A stretch of DNA of 64,000 nucleotides from Lunularia cruciata (taxonomy: Eukaryota; Streptophyta; Marchantiopsida; Lunulariales; Lunulariaceae). The stretch lies in contig OX419758.1 in assembly GCA_948567375.1 (NCBI GenBank), forward strand, positions 56,611,001 to 56,675,000, given 5' to 3'. The first letter of the stretch is position 1, and the number at the start of each line of letters is the position of its first letter. Shown one piece after another: positions 11,798-22,861 of this stretch. The position numbers and the translations under genes are program-made. The notes under the pieces are model-generated. The model was given only the letters and a program-made list of their open reading frames with translations. It was not told the DNA's origin and did not search any database.

Positions 11798-12523
11798 TGT
11801 AATGCTCCGAGGATAGCAAACCTGAAGAGAAACACACCATGAGAAACACACACTTTCACACTCAAACTCCGATGCTCCAAAGGAGCACCTTCTCTTTATT
11901 ATATAGGCAAAGCGGATCTCCTCTAATGAAGCTCCACCATAGGATTAGGTACATAGATAGGTGACATGTCAGCAAGCTCCACCCTTGGATTACTTACTTG
12001 GATGGGTGACATGTCGGTCCTGGTCCTATCTGGTTGGTCAAACAAGCTTTGATTGGATGGAATCTTTTAGGGAATCTTCCTATAGGAATCTCAGAATCAC
12101 ATGGGTGAGGTACCATTGGAAAGCTCTAGACAAGAAAAAGCGGATAGGCGGGGATCTATACTTTTTCAAGGCCTAATTCATCCGTTTAGGCCTCTAAAAT
12201 TGCCTTCAAAGATTTTAAGCATATTTCGGTTCCAACTCTATTAGTAGAAGTCCCCTTTTGGTGATACCTCTTTCTGATCTATTCAGTCCATCTTGTGTAA
12301 CATCCTTCCAGATGTTACCAACCCAATTCTCACCTTCAAATCATATGTCTAGCTATTGGTTCTAAGGTTTTCAAATCTATTTCGGTTTTTTACTCTATTA
12401 GTAGAAGTACCCTTTTGGTGATACTTCTATCTGATCTATTTTGACCATCATGTATAACATCATTCCAGATGTTACCAAACCCAATTTCACATCTAGATCA
12501 TATGGCTAGCTCTTGGTATTACA
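11798..12523 (-). repeat. Element B 3' LTR
   Basis: It ends in TGTAAT/ATTACA inverted termini and matches 17622-18379. The U3 (right half on the plus view) holds two ~165-bp tandem units, each ending in a CATCnTTCCAGATGTTACCAA-type block. The TATA region reads CTTTATTATATA on plus at 11895-11906. Confidence 0.92.
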
Positions 12524-12539
12524 AACCTCCCTCCTTTTA
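12524..12539 (-). other. Element B polypurine tract
   Basis: On the minus strand AAAGGAGGGAGGTT abuts the 3' LTR, the expected plus-strand primer of reverse transcription. The same sequence adjoins the LTR of E at 47164. Confidence 0.75.
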
Positions 12540-12995
12540 AGACACAACATCCTCGTTGTACAACTGTTGCTCAAATGCTTGCACCAACACCGGTGCATGT
12601 GTCAAATTGGCAGCGGGTTCCCAGGTTGCTTCATAGAGGAGGTAACCTTTCCACTGGACAAGATAATCCACCCGTGGATGACGAGTACCACACATGTGTT
12701 TGTAGAGAATACGCTCCACTTCATATTCCTCGTTGCCATCAACGAGTGTCGGACAAGGTCGGCTGTTTTGTGTGGAATGACCCAAGCCTGATTGGGGAGC
12801 ATATCTGCATAGTAGGGAAACATGGAACACTGGATGGATCTTCATGTGTGGTGGTAGCTCAAGGTGATAGGCCACAGTGCCGACTCGATGGAGAATTGAG
12901 AAAGGCCCAATAAAATGAGGTCTAAGCTTACAAGGTCCCACTAATGTGAGGTTGGTTGTCGATAGCCACACCTGATTCCCAACATTGAACTCCAT
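12537..12995 (-). CDS. Element B integrase C-terminus and chromodomain (152 codons open)
   Basis: This frame carries the integrase C-terminal module (Phe-Asn-Val-Gly-Asn-Gln-Val-Trp, then His-Phe-Ile-Gly-Pro-Phe-Ser and Pro-Val-Phe-His-Val-Ser). Near residues 89-135 follows a chromodomain: Glu-Tyr-Glu-Val-Glu-Arg-Ile-Leu, Val-Gln-Trp-Lys-Gly-Tyr and Ala-Thr-Trp-Glu-Pro. The aromatic residues that bind methyl-lysine in chromodomains are largely kept (Tyr, Trp, Trp). The chromodomain would tether the integrase to heterochromatin. It lies directly after the main integrase frame, with a stop between. Confidence 0.85.
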   Translation of the reverse strand: MEFNVGNQVWLSTTNLTLVGPCKLRPHFIGPFSILHRVGTVAYHLELPPHMKIHPVFHVSLLCRYAPQSGLGHSTQNSRPCPTLVDGNEEYEVERILYKHMCGTRHPRVDYLVQWKGYLLYEATWEPAANLTHAPVLVQAFEQQLYNEDVVS

Positions 12996-13025
12996 GTGCC
13001 TACAATGTGCATCAGCATACTGCTT

Positions 13026-13964
13026 CTAGCAATTTTGTGCAATTTGTAATTTGTGCTTAGCGCTCTCCACCCCTTGTTGGATTTTGGAAACAAATGTGTT
13101 GATTGCATCGACCTTGGTAGCCATCGGACGGATCTTCATCAAGTTAGAAGGTGTGAAGGGATGCTCACCATACATGAGGAAGAACGGAGTGACCTGGGTG
13201 GATGCATTCATTGAATTGTTGTAAGCAATTTCTACCAATGGGAGAAGGGTGTCCCACCTCTCTTGCTCTTCTAAGGTGAAGTCGTGTAGCATGTCTTCAA
13301 TAGTGCGATTAGCCCACTCTGTTTGTCCACATGTTTGTGGGTGGTAAGCTATGGACATGGCTAACTTGGTTTTGAAGAAACCAAAGAGGGTGCGCCAAAA
13401 CAAACTGGTGAATTGAGGACCCCTATCGATGATGAGTACTCGAGACAAGCCATGGTGAGAGAAGACTACATTTAAGTATAATTGAGCAAGTTGTGGAGCG
13501 GTCACCTCCTTGGTGGTAGGGCGTACATGAATCATTTTGCTGAGCCGGTCCACAAAGACCACAATGGAGTCGAATCCTGATGTGGTCTTGGGTAATTCAC
13601 AGACAAGATCCATACACACTTGTTCCCAACCTTGTGTAGGAGTGGGGAGAGGTTGCAAGAGCCCTGCGAGAGCTTGATTAGAAGCTTTGTTCTGTTGACA
13701 AAGTAAGCAACTTTGCACGTAGTCCATCACATTGTTGCTCATCTTGGGCCAATAGTAATGGCACTGGACTGCATCCAAGGTCTTGTCCACTCCAACATGA
13801 CCTGCAATGGCCAAATCATGACATTCCGCTAGAGTGGTTGTGTGCAATTTTGGGACATTTGGAATCCATAATCTGCCATCATGAAAGGTGAGTCCTTGGG
13901 TGCTGGTGATGCCTTTGGATGATTGCCCTTCTACAATCTGTGGATCAGTTTTTGTAGCCTCCAA
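13026..13964 (-). CDS. Element B integrase (312 codons open)
   Basis: The N-terminal HHCC zinc-binding motif is intact: His in Glu-Cys-His-Asp-Leu, His in Gly-His-Val-Gly-Val-Asp, and Cys-x2-Cys in Cys-Leu-Leu-Cys-Gln-Gln. The core has the Asp-Asp-Glu residues: Asp in Cys-Met-Asp-Leu-Val, Asp in Ile-Asp-Arg-Gly-Pro-Gln-Phe, and Glu in Gly-Gln-Thr-Glu. A change near Pro-Gln-Thr-Cys-Gly-Gln (usually Asp-Gly-Gln) is noted. The enzyme joins element cDNA to host DNA. It is the best preserved coding part of B. Confidence 0.88.
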   Translation of the reverse strand: MEATKTDPQIVEGQSSKGITSTQGLTFHDGRLWIPNVPKLHTTTLAECHDLAIAGHVGVDKTLDAVQCHYYWPKMSNNVMDYVQSCLLCQQNKASNQALAGLLQPLPTPTQGWEQVCMDLVCELPKTTSGFDSIVVFVDRLSKMIHVRPTTKEVTAPQLAQLYLNVVFSHHGLSRVLIIDRGPQFTSLFWRTLFGFFKTKLAMSIAYHPQTCGQTEWANRTIEDMLHDFTLEEQERWDTLLPLVEIAYNNSMNASTQVTPFFLMYGEHPFTPSNLMKIRPMATKVDAINTFVSKIQQGVESAKHKLQIAQNC

Positions 13965-14096
13965 AATCTCTAGCTAGAATTTAGGGTTAATCTGAACCTT
14001 TACCACCAAGTTGTTTGTCATTGGCATGCGGGTGAATGCATCTACAAGTTGCTTCTTACCTTCAACATAGGTGATTGTCATGTTGAAGCATTGTCT

Positions 14097-14724
14097 CTAC
14101 TCCGCCCATTGAATATGGCGACAAGATAGATCCTTCTGCGTCTCGAGGTAGACTAGAGGTTTGTGGTCTGTATCCACCACAAATGCTTTCTTGCCTAGAT
14201 AGTGCTTCCAATGCTTGGTTGCCAAGACAATGGCCAACTCTTCTCGTTCTATGGTGTGGTAGTTGCGCTCTTCTGGTAACAAATTTTGAGAGAAATATGC
14301 AATGGGATGCGATCTGTCATGCCACTCTTGTTGTAGGTCTGCTCCGATTGTTATGCATGATGCATCTGTAGCCAACTTGATTGGACGTTTTAGGTCATAC
14401 CACTTCAAGATTGGTGCATGTAGCAAGGCGGCTTTCAATTCTTGAAAGACCAACTCTTGTGCGGTTCCCCATTTCCACTTCTTCCCCTTGCCAAGTAGTG
14501 TTTTTAAAGGCTGTGCAACCTTGGAGAAGTCCTTGAAAAATTGACGATAGAATCCCATTAAACCCAAGAAGCTCTTGAGTTGAGTCTGATCTTCTTGGGC
14601 ACTCCACTTTTTGAATGACCTCTATTTTGTCTATCAATACTTGAATACCCTTTGCACTTACTCTATGCCCCAAGTAGTCTACTTCAGACTTGCCAAATTC
14701 ACACTTTGAGATTTTGGCATACAA
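14097..14724 (-). pseudogene. Element B RT C-terminal part and RNase H, frameshifted
   Basis: The frame 14395-14724 has the end of RT (Lys-Cys-Glu-Phe-Gly-Lys, Tyr-Leu-Gly-His-Arg-Val). The shifted frame 14097-14567 has the Gly-Phe-Tyr-Arg-Gln-Phe start and RNase H: Ala-Thr-Asp-Ala-Ser, Glu-Arg-Glu-Glu-Leu-Ala and Asp-Thr-Asp-His-Lys-Pro-Leu. The two frames overlap, and the product continues across a single frameshift near 14570-14600. The RNase H carboxylates look intact. Confidence 0.82.
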
Positions 14725-14772
14725 TTGATTCTATCTTAGAATCTGGAGGACTTCTCGTAGATGTTGTTTATG

Positions 14773-15381
14773 TTATGTCATCGTGCTACTATATACTAAG
14801 AGGTCATCCAAGAAGATGATGATAGACTTATCCAAATATGGACAAAATATATCATTCATTAGACTCATGAAAGTGGCAGGTGCATTGCTGAGACCAATAG
14901 GCATCACAAGATACTCAAGGTGACCATACTTGGTTTGAAAGGCAATCTTGTACACATCTTCCTTTGCAATTTGGATTTGATTGTAATCGCTCCGCAAATC
15001 TAGTTTGGTGAAGTGTCTTGCTCCATTGAGTTGATCAAATAGATCATCCATGCACGATAAGGGGTATTTGTTCTTCATTGTTTGCTAATTGAGACCCCGA
15101 TAGTCAATGCACATGCGTATTGTACCATCTTTTTTCTTCACAAACAAGACCGGAGCCCCATATGGTGATATGTTGGGTTGGATGAACCCTTTTTGCAACA
15201 TATCTTCAATTTGATTCTTGCACTCCTCTAACTCATGAGGTGATATGCAATATGAGGCCTTATAGGGAGGTGTTTTCCCTAGGAGTGTCTCAATTTTATG
15301 ATCTACTCTCCTTTTTGGTGGTAATCCCAAAGGTAGATCATCAGGAAAGACATCTTGAAACTCATTTACAACATCCTTCAA
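14773..15381 (-). pseudogene. Element B reverse transcriptase, split by a stop
   Basis: The N-terminal part (15085-15381) has Gly-Phe-Ile-Gln-Pro, [14 protein letters not shown] and Ile-Asp-Tyr-Arg-Gly-Leu-Asn. A TAG follows at 15085-15087, where element E has a Gln codon. The second part (14773-15078) has Lys-Leu-Asp-Leu-Arg-Ser and the Phe-Leu-Asp-Asp-Leu-Leu-Val-Tyr catalytic box. A second stop follows Ser-Ser-Thr-Met-Thr (Glu in E). Otherwise the domain is full-length. Confidence 0.85.
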
Positions 15382-15414
15382 TTTCTCAAGAATTTGTCCC
15401 TTGAGTTGTGCACT

Positions 15415-15867
15415 CTAGACTTCTCTTTTTAGACCCATGAAACAGCTACCAGGCTTACAGATAGTTGTTGTCCCTATGACATAGAGAGGCAATTCTTGCC
15501 TATGTGATTTTTCTTTAACCCTAATGATTGACCATTGGTGGGTTCTCACTACTTTCTTCCTCCAATCCACCATAGGGTTGTAATGCTCCATCCATGGCAT
15601 ACCTAAGATTGCATCATAACGAGCTAATTGTATCACTTGCCACTCAATTGCTTCTTGGTATTTTCCTACAGAGAGTGTTACCCGCATGGGTAATGATTCA
15701 ATCCTCTCTATTTGTTTGTTAGGTAACTCTACTTCTTCACTCTCATCTCTCTCTAGATCCATTCCCAATCTTATTGCAATAGAGCAAGACAGGAAACTCT
15801 TTGTGGCTCTTGGATCTATTAACTTTCTCACTTGATTGCCTTCTAGGACCCTATTCACTACAATCAA
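15415..15867 (-). pseudogene. Element B aspartic protease with altered active site
   Basis: A 150-codon open frame has the gypsy protease layout: active-site strand near residues 16-27, Tyr-Asp-Ala-Ile-Leu-Gly-Met-Pro-Trp-Met at about 84-93, then Pro-Met-Val-Asp-Trp. The catalytic triplet, normally Asp-Ser/Thr-Gly, reads Asp-Pro-Arg, so proteolysis is probably lost. It lies between gag and RT, as expected. Confidence 0.8.
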
Positions 15868-16066
15868 TTGTGAGGTTGCCTTTTGGTACCTTTGTGCGCT
15901 CGTCTTCTTCCTTCACTTTTCTGCTTCCTTATTGAGCCAGTAAGGCCGCAAGGTACATTTACTGGCGATCTTCTTTTTCTGAAGTGATTTCCACCTCCTC
16001 TTCTTCAATGCGTCTCTCCATGTTGTTCAAAGATAGCTTGTATGAAGATCAAGGGCCTCTAGGAAG

Positions 16067-17040
16067 TCAAGCATGATATTTGGTAGATATATGCCCAATA
16101 CAACCACATTTGTAACAACGGCGTTGTTCTCCTCGAGTTGCTTCTCCTTGTGGGACTCCATCTCTCCATTCTTCTACCCGTCCCCGTTCTCCTTGAAGCA
16201 GTTGTGCTCCTCGGTCTCGAAACTGAAGGTTGCCCAATTCCATTGGTACTAGTCTACCCATGGGTGGCATTTCTGCCCGATAATGTTGAGGTGGAACTAC
16301 TCCTTCACCTCCACCTAATGCTCTTGCTATTCTTTGCGCACAAGCAATGGCTTCAAATATCATGCAAGGATTTTGTACCATGACTTCTTGGCAAATCCGC
16401 TCATTCAACCTTCGTTTGAAATTGTTGAGAGACTCTACTGGACTCATGTTGGTTATTGCAACTTGTAGATCTAGAAATACCTCCACATACTCTTGTATGT
16501 TGTTCTTCTGTTTCAATCCCCATAGTTGGATCCGGGCCATCTGCACAGAATCCACCAATTGGAAATTCTTCAACAATCCTTCTTGCATTGCTGTCCATGT
16601 GACCTCCCTTCTCTCGGCCAACATGGATCATTCCCAAACATCGTACCATGTGAGGGCTTTATTGGTCAAGTACCCACATGCAAACACGCATGTAGCATGC
16701 TCGGTGATCTTTGTTGAGAACAACCAAAAATATTGATTCATTCTTGAGATCCAGTTCTCCACTATTCACATCGTATGCTGCCCCTTGTAAGGCTCAATGT
16801 TGCAGGTCTTCTTCATCCAGAGTAGTAATGTGGCTTCATCATTGATAGGGCACGTGCGCCTCTCCAAGTACTTCAATCGCAGGTGTTGGGTTTTGAGACG
16901 GCTCTTCTTCTTGCATTGCTTGATCATTCCTGAGGGTCTGCACTTGACTTTGTAATGCCTCCATGGTCATCTTGATCTCTCAAAATTTGTTCAACATCCC
17001 CTGCATTCCTTGCACCAACTCCTGCAACTACGGATCCATG
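16067..17040 (-). pseudogene. Element B gag
   Basis: The main open part (16067-16624) includes a capsid-like segment (Glu-Tyr-Val-Glu-Val-Phe-Leu-Asp-Leu) and a zinc knuckle near its end, Cys-Tyr-Lys-Cys-x4-His-x4, whose last Cys is now Tyr. Upstream, after a TGA at about 16631, the frame keeps a Leu-Thr-Trp-Tyr-Asp-type motif typical of Ty3/gypsy capsids, reaching to about 17040. The protein would form the particle shell. It is broken by at least two stops. Confidence 0.75.
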
Positions 17041-17608
17041 GTTCCTATAACACTCAATTGCTATACCCTAAACTTCAATAGAAAGTTAATATGATCACTC
17101 TGGAGGGCGCACAAACCATTAGAACTACCATTGGGACCTCAAAAGCTACCACTCATTGGTAATATTCCTCACCAAAATTCTTGACCACAAAATCCCTAAA
17201 CATCACTTTCGGTCTCACTACATAACAAATTTATACTTGAGTGTTAAAAGGAAAGGATTTGGGACATTCAAATCCATCACAACAAAATTTAAATTGTCAA
17301 ATCCCACTCTCTATTGTAAATCACTACATGCAAAATCATTGGGTTTGGCGAATTCATTACTGTATCCATCAACTCTGCTCCGAAGTGAAAAACCAAATAC
17401 ACTCTCACTTGCTCGCGCTGAATGTACATAATCTTGATGTTGAATGGATTCAAGAATGGAAAGCAAGACATTGGATATTGTCCTCCCGGAGCATCCATTT
17501 TATCCTCCTAATCTACCAATTACACCAGAATGTCTCTCCTCAAAATTACTCAGTCTTAGTAGCCCATGTTCTTCCAAGAGGGGTGATCCGCTCTCTTGGA
17601 CAACACCT
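17041..17608. other. Element B leader between gag and primer site
   Basis: No domain was recognised. The short open frames on either strand do not resemble known proteins. This is the 5' untranslated leader of the minus-strand element, perhaps with the degraded gag start. Confidence 0.5.
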
Positions 17609-17620
17609 GCTCTGATACCA
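17609..17620 (-). other. Element B primer-binding site, initiator tRNA-Met type
   Basis: On the minus strand TGGTATCAGAGC begins one base after the 5' LTR. It is a perfect match to the common plant primer site complementary to initiator tRNA-Met, and it fixes the element's direction. Confidence 0.9.
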
Positions 17621-17621
17621 T

Positions 17622-18379
17622 TGTAATGCTCCGAGGATAGGAGACCTGAAGAGAAACACACCATGAAAAACACACACTTTCACACTCAAGCTCCGATGCT
17701 CCAAAGGAGCACCTTCTCTTTATTATATAGGCAAAGCGGATCTCCTCCAATGAAGCTCCACTATAGGATTAGGTACATAGATAGGTGACATGTCAGCAAG
17801 CTCCACCCTTGGATTACTTACTTGGATGGGTGACATGTCGGTCCTGGTTCTATCTGGTTGGTCAAACAAGCTTTGACCGGAGGGAATCTTTTAGGGAATC
17901 TTCTTGTAGGAATCTCAGAATCACGTGGATGAGGTACCGTTGGAAATATCTCAATGAGAAAAAGAAGGGGGGAGGGAAGGCCAGCCACTCTACCAATCGG
18001 CGAGGAAATTTTGCACATTTTCAAGGCCTAATTCATCCGTTTAGGCCTCCAAAATTGCCTTCAAAGATTTTAGGCATATTTTGGTTCCAACTCTATTTGT
18101 AGAAGTCCCCTTTTGGTGATACCTCTTTCTGATCTATTCAGTCCATCCTGTGTTACATCCTTCCAGATGTTACCAACCCGATTCTCACCTTCAAATCATA
18201 TGTCTAGCTATTGGTTCTAAGGTTTTCAAATCTATTTTGGTTTTCTGCCCTATTAGTAGAAGTACCCTTTTGGTGATACTTCTATCTCATCTATTTTGAC
18301 CATAATTTACAACATTATTCCAGATGTTACCAAACCCCAATTTCACATCTAGATCATATGGCTAGCTCTTGGTATTACA
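17622..18379 (-). repeat. Element B 5' LTR
   Basis: TGTAATGCTCC...GGTATTACA, mate of 11798-12523. It contains the same ~165-bp U3 tandem pair and a TATATAATAAAG promoter (minus strand, 17718-17729). CTACT follows at 18380-18384. Confidence 0.92.
17718..17729 (-). promoter_or_regulatory. TATA box of element B 5' LTR
   Basis: TATATAATAAAG on the minus strand is kept in every B-family LTR here (for example 11895-11906 and about 53855-53866). It lies roughly 95-110 bp from the LTR end, which suits transcription of the element. Confidence 0.6.
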
Positions 18380-18384
18380 CTACT

Positions 18385-18976
18385 CCACCAAAAATTACTA
18401 CCATAGTTTAACCACTCCCTTTAGTTGACTTGGAGCTAAGAGGATTCATTTTAGATCATCTAGAAGATTTGTGGTTTCAAAATACCACTCACAATCTAAT
18501 ACAAAATTCTCCATTGCCCCAATTAAATTTGTACCTTCAAATGGCTTAGGTTTAAGGAACTGCGCTCTATCTTCTTCTTCTCAAAATGTTGCTCTTTCTA
18601 TTTGTTGATGTTGTTGCCATTGCACATCATGATCTCATCCAACAACCAAGTAAGATGCTTGATTTGTTGTTGCATTGCAATGATAACTTTGAGCATCGTT
18701 GCTATAATTACTACTCTGTAAAACTACCCTCTTGAAACTACCTAAATCAACATGTAGATATAGCACATCCACCGCTCTCTATGAATTTCCACCAAAAGGA
18801 TCAAAGGTTCCTTAAACAAGTTGATTGTGTTTCAAAAAGATTCAACCAAAGTGAAAAATAATGAATTAGATGAGTAGTGCTTTGGTAGTACATGGACATA
18901 AAAATCCCATTGGTTTGGGAGAAATAGATTTGATGGTCCATAGATTTCATCTATCCCATTTTTGCTTTGATACCAA
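18385..18976 (-). pseudogene. Element C gag N-terminal part and primer site
   Basis: This is the continuation of element C beyond inserted B. On the minus strand, from the primer site (GCTTTGATACCAA on plus at 18964-18976), the leader matches A and J (ATGGACCA(C/T)CAAATC block), then gag N-terminal coding with stops. Confidence 0.7.
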
Positions 18977-19375
18977 TGTAAAAGACCAAAGAGAGAAATA
19001 GGAGAATGGAAGTCAAATTGGAAATGGTCAAGTGAATGAAACTCCAAAATCTTATCTTAAGCTTGGCTCGAGTATTTATAGGTAACTTGGGTACAAGACT
19101 TCCAAGGAAATTTTCTACTGGGAACACAAGCTAAGCTAGTCATATACTTGGCTTACAAGCTAAGCTAGCTGTCAACTTGGCATACAAGTTACTCTACTCT
19201 TAGAAGATTTCTTTAAGCTTCTTGGTTGCTTCTAGAATATTGTACCCACAAGCTTCCTAGATACTTGTATAATATTTATATCTACTCATTTTACACACTT
19301 TTTGCTATATTTAGCTTAGGTTACTAACTCATTAGCTTCTATTAAGTGGTCTACTAACTCTATATTATTATAACA
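18977..19375 (-). repeat. Element C 5' LTR
   Basis: TGTAAAAGACC...ATTATAACA on the plus view, the mate of 7337-7742. The primer site follows one base inward. Confidence 0.8.
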
Positions 19376-22300
19376 CTCTTTTCTTACCAAATAATGTAAC
19401 AAACATATGGAAGAGATAGTCCCATCAATGGGACTAGACATAGACAAAGGATGTAGAGCTTGTGTTGATCTACTATACTCTCTAGCTTAATCTCATATTT
19501 CTCATTATTGTAATCAAGTGGAATCTATAATATCATGTTAGTTGAACTTGTCTCTCACAACTTGTAGCCCAAACATACTCCTCTTGTGGGGTAGCATGAT
19601 CCTCCCTCAAAAGCTACAAAATCTAGTGGTCACCTCTCTTTGCCTTACATGCATCTCTCTAGTATAACAAAGACATTCTTGTGGGAGTAAGAGGAATAAG
19701 AACCATACTAACCATCCAAGGGATCATGTGCAAATCAATTGAGTTGTAAGCAAAAAGCCTATCTAACCTCATCATAGAGTGTAGGGGGAAGTCTATAGAA
19801 AAAGTATGGATATTGAGAACTTAGTCTCAAATAACCAAAATACAACATGTCTAAGATGTTAACCACTTCCATAACTCAATAGATATCTTGGAATAGTAAA
19901 CAAAGGGATGGATGTAACATGTGTAATCTTGAGTATCAATGATATTGTTGTGGTTGCTTGCCTCACATGAGCATCCCAAGTGGTTCAATCCTAACCCTTT
20001 TGCATCTTTCACACATGGATTTTTATCTCAGTGAAGTAAAGAGTTGGTGGCACATTGTGCATAATATACCCAAGTTGTTGTAAACAGTCTACATGTAGAA
20101 GTGAAGCCATTACTATCACAATAATAATGATAGTAACATGTGATGCTCCTCTCCGCATCTCTCCCTGCCTAGAAAACCACAACCCACCGGACATCTTATC
20201 TTGCATGAGTAAGTGTTAATTATGAAAAACACTAAAAACTATAAACTTTCATAACTTTCATTTCATATCTTCATAATCTTCAAGTTCCAATGGAACTAAA
20301 ACATGAAATTGGAATTCCAAACACATCAATCTCAACCCTAAAAAATTGAATGTACTTGTACCTTTCTTTTGAAATCTCCATAGTCTTCAAATTAGGTACC
20401 AATTGAACCAAAATTGAAAATGGAATAAAACTGTCTATTCACTCAGATTCTATATGCTAGTATACCTTCAAAATTTCTTTTTTCCTCCACTTCACTTATC
20501 CTTGCATTCAATCAATCTCACTCAATTATTTGTACATTAGATCTAAATATAATAATAAAAGTCTTGAGTTTGAAATTGTATTTTATATAACCACCAATTA
20601 TTTTTCTTATTATATTAATTATAAATATACCATTCTAACCAATTTCATTAGATGATGAAATCATCAAGATTTTTACATGTTTAATGTTTGAATGGACTTT
20701 GGTTTATGTAAAAATTAAGACTTATTAAATAGAAAAAAAAATTCTTTTACTAAAATTTTAGATAGGACAGAAACAACTGGAAAGTATTGGTAACTAGTCT
20801 AATATCAAATCAGTTCTAGAAAATAAGTAGAGTATGATGTATAAAAATCAATATTTTATATACTTAAGTGGATAAATATATGCATGAATATAATGATAGA
20901 AATAGTTTTTGAAATAATAATTTATTTTTTACTTAAGATTCTAAATGCACCAAAAATCATTTATTTTAAATGCTTTATATATTTTTATTGAAACTTTTAA
21001 TCTAAAATAATAATAAATAGAAAATTATTGGGAAGAAGTGAATTTAGTTCAATCAAAGTAATTAAAGTTGGAAAAAAACGTTAAAAACTATTAAGCTTAG
21101 ATGATTTAGTTTAAAAAAATGTATTTAAATAAGATTCAAGTAAATAATCTGAAATTTTTTCTTAGATTTTATTTCAAAAGTCTTGGTCTTTTCATAAAGA
21201 AAATTTGTACCTCCCAATGATGAGATAAATTCAGGTAATACTTGAATTTATCTATTTATTATTACTGTAGATTGAAAATTTTATTATTCATATCTATAAA
21301 GTCTTATTATATATTAAATATCCATCTTGAAATTTACAACTTTGCAAATGGAAAATTTTAGTATCTTCGTATCTATTTATGATCTAAAATTAACTAGGTG
21401 AGATCTATTTAGGTTTTTCTTATATGGAGAGTGGCCAAATCCTTTTCCTTAAGCCCAACTTATTTTATTTTAGGGTTATTAAACTAGTTTATCAATTCAA
21501 TAGGTGAAATTACGATATAGAAAGATAGAATACAGTTATTATCATTTTATGTTCCACAAGGGATGAAAGAACTTATAGCTATGAAAAGTAGTGCATTAGT
21601 AAATCTAGAGTATATGGGTTTTCTCCTTTATGTATAGCTTATAGTCTCATCTTCCAGTTATTTCCCAAATTAAATTTATACACTTTATACCAATTATCAT
21701 AGAGTTCTGACCCTAGGTTTTACTACTTCATGTGTGTTGTGGCATATTTATCCTTTCAAAGAATAATTAAAATACATTTCAAAGTAATTAAAATAGTAAA
21801 CTAAATATTTAAATAATAAAGGAACTCACTTTTTTTTTATTTCTTAATTATTTTTGCCTGGTTGTATCCGGTCAACCAAGATCTCATTTATTGATCTAAC
21901 GCACTTCACAAGCCAATGGATTCCGCCTCGTCAAATTTTCCCACCACTGGAAACCTAATTTGCATCCCAATATTTTCTTGGTATTCTGTCAGCAGCTTTA
22001 CCCACCGCCCGAACTCTCATGTGTTTGCATGTTTATTGAAGATAAATTCTCATGTATTTACATGTTTATTTAGGATATTTGGATAAAAATTATATATATT
22101 GTACATTTTATTATTTATCTAGTAATAAATTTTACTCTAATAACCATGTTCTATATCTACTATTAATAGTTAAATTTAATATAAAAATATCATATAACAT
22201 GTAAATATGAATTATTTAATTTATTCATAACATTTATATAATATAATGTTTAATTTATAGCATTATTAAGAAATATGAAATTCTTAAAATTCTTCACTTT

Positions 22301-22861
22301 GTTGCGGGACATTTCTTGTAAGCCTGATGCAATTGTTATGCATTCTAATGCAACACACTTGTTATGGACTACAACTCGTCAATATTCATTATGTTGCGAC
22401 CCACCCTTCCGTTCGACCAGTGGGAAATATTCCGCTAATAGAGCGATAACTTCAACTCTAAATAACTGAATGCATCTCCATAGGTTATTCATCTTTAGCA
22501 GAAGAATGACAATACAAACCTGTGAAATTTCGATTCATAGTGATACAAAGACTTTTGAATAGGAGAGCCCCCACAATCTTCTTGCAGCCAAGAGTATATC
22601 TACCAAACGCCTAGATTCTAACCACTAGAGTTTAACTGCACAAAATTATGATAGCTGACGAACAAAAATGGAGACGGAATGACTTGCTTCTACATTTGTG
22701 GAAGATATCCTCTTCAATATCATGAACCTCCGAACCGAAGAGGGCGATAATCCCTGCACCACATCTTCCACGCTAAATCAGGACAAAGGGCCTGATTGAA
22801 GTTAAGAATATAGTCAAATAGATTGGTCCCCTGTGATCTGCTACCTTCAGTTTCTTGTCGG
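19376..22861. other. Gene-poor, AT-rich flank downstream of the RCC2 gene
   Basis: Roughly 3.5 kb with no convincing coding region. From about 20500 to 22300 it is strongly AT-rich with many A and T runs and stops in all frames. The piece at 19376-20200 is less extreme and may be very old repeat debris, but it matches none of the elements here by eye. Several AATAAA-like strings occur on the minus strand near 22030-22110, too far from the stop codon to assign as the RCC2 polyadenylation signal. Confidence 0.5.

Larger units (their letters stand above)
11798..18379 (-). mobile_element. Element B: structurally complete chromovirus-type Ty3/gypsy retrotransposon
   Basis: LTRs of 726 bp (11798-12523) and 758 bp (17622-18379) have TGTAAT...ATTACA ends. 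They flank, on the minus strand, a primer site, gag, protease, RT, RNase H, integrase, chromodomain and purine tract. A perfect 5-bp target duplication (CTACT) marks insertion into the gag of element C. The LTRs are near-identical by eye apart from a ~30-base extra segment near 17970-18005 in the right copy, so the insertion is fairly recent. Coding is damaged by stops, frameshifts and a changed protease active site, so it could move only with proteins supplied from elsewhere. Confidence 0.93.
7337..19375 (-). mobile_element. Element C: A-family Ty3/gypsy copy split by element B
   Basis: The 3' LTR is at left (7337-7742) and the 5' LTR at right (18977-19375). Between them, on the minus strand, lie chromodomain, integrase, RNase H, RT, protease and gag, interrupted at 11793-18384 by element B and its target duplication. 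The primer site (18964-18976) abuts the 5' LTR. Outer flanks (GTGCT and CTCTT) do not match, so the target duplication is lost or the ends have drifted. All coding parts carry stops and frameshifts. C is older than B, which it hosts. Confidence 0.85.

Noticed and set aside
12575-12913. 112-codon plus-strand open frame and overlapping neighbours
   Set aside because: Complement of the chromodomain coding of element B; no independent support.
20500-22300. Possible matrix-attachment region or replication origin in AT-rich DNA
   Set aside because: High AT content alone is not evidence; no specific motif pattern was established.
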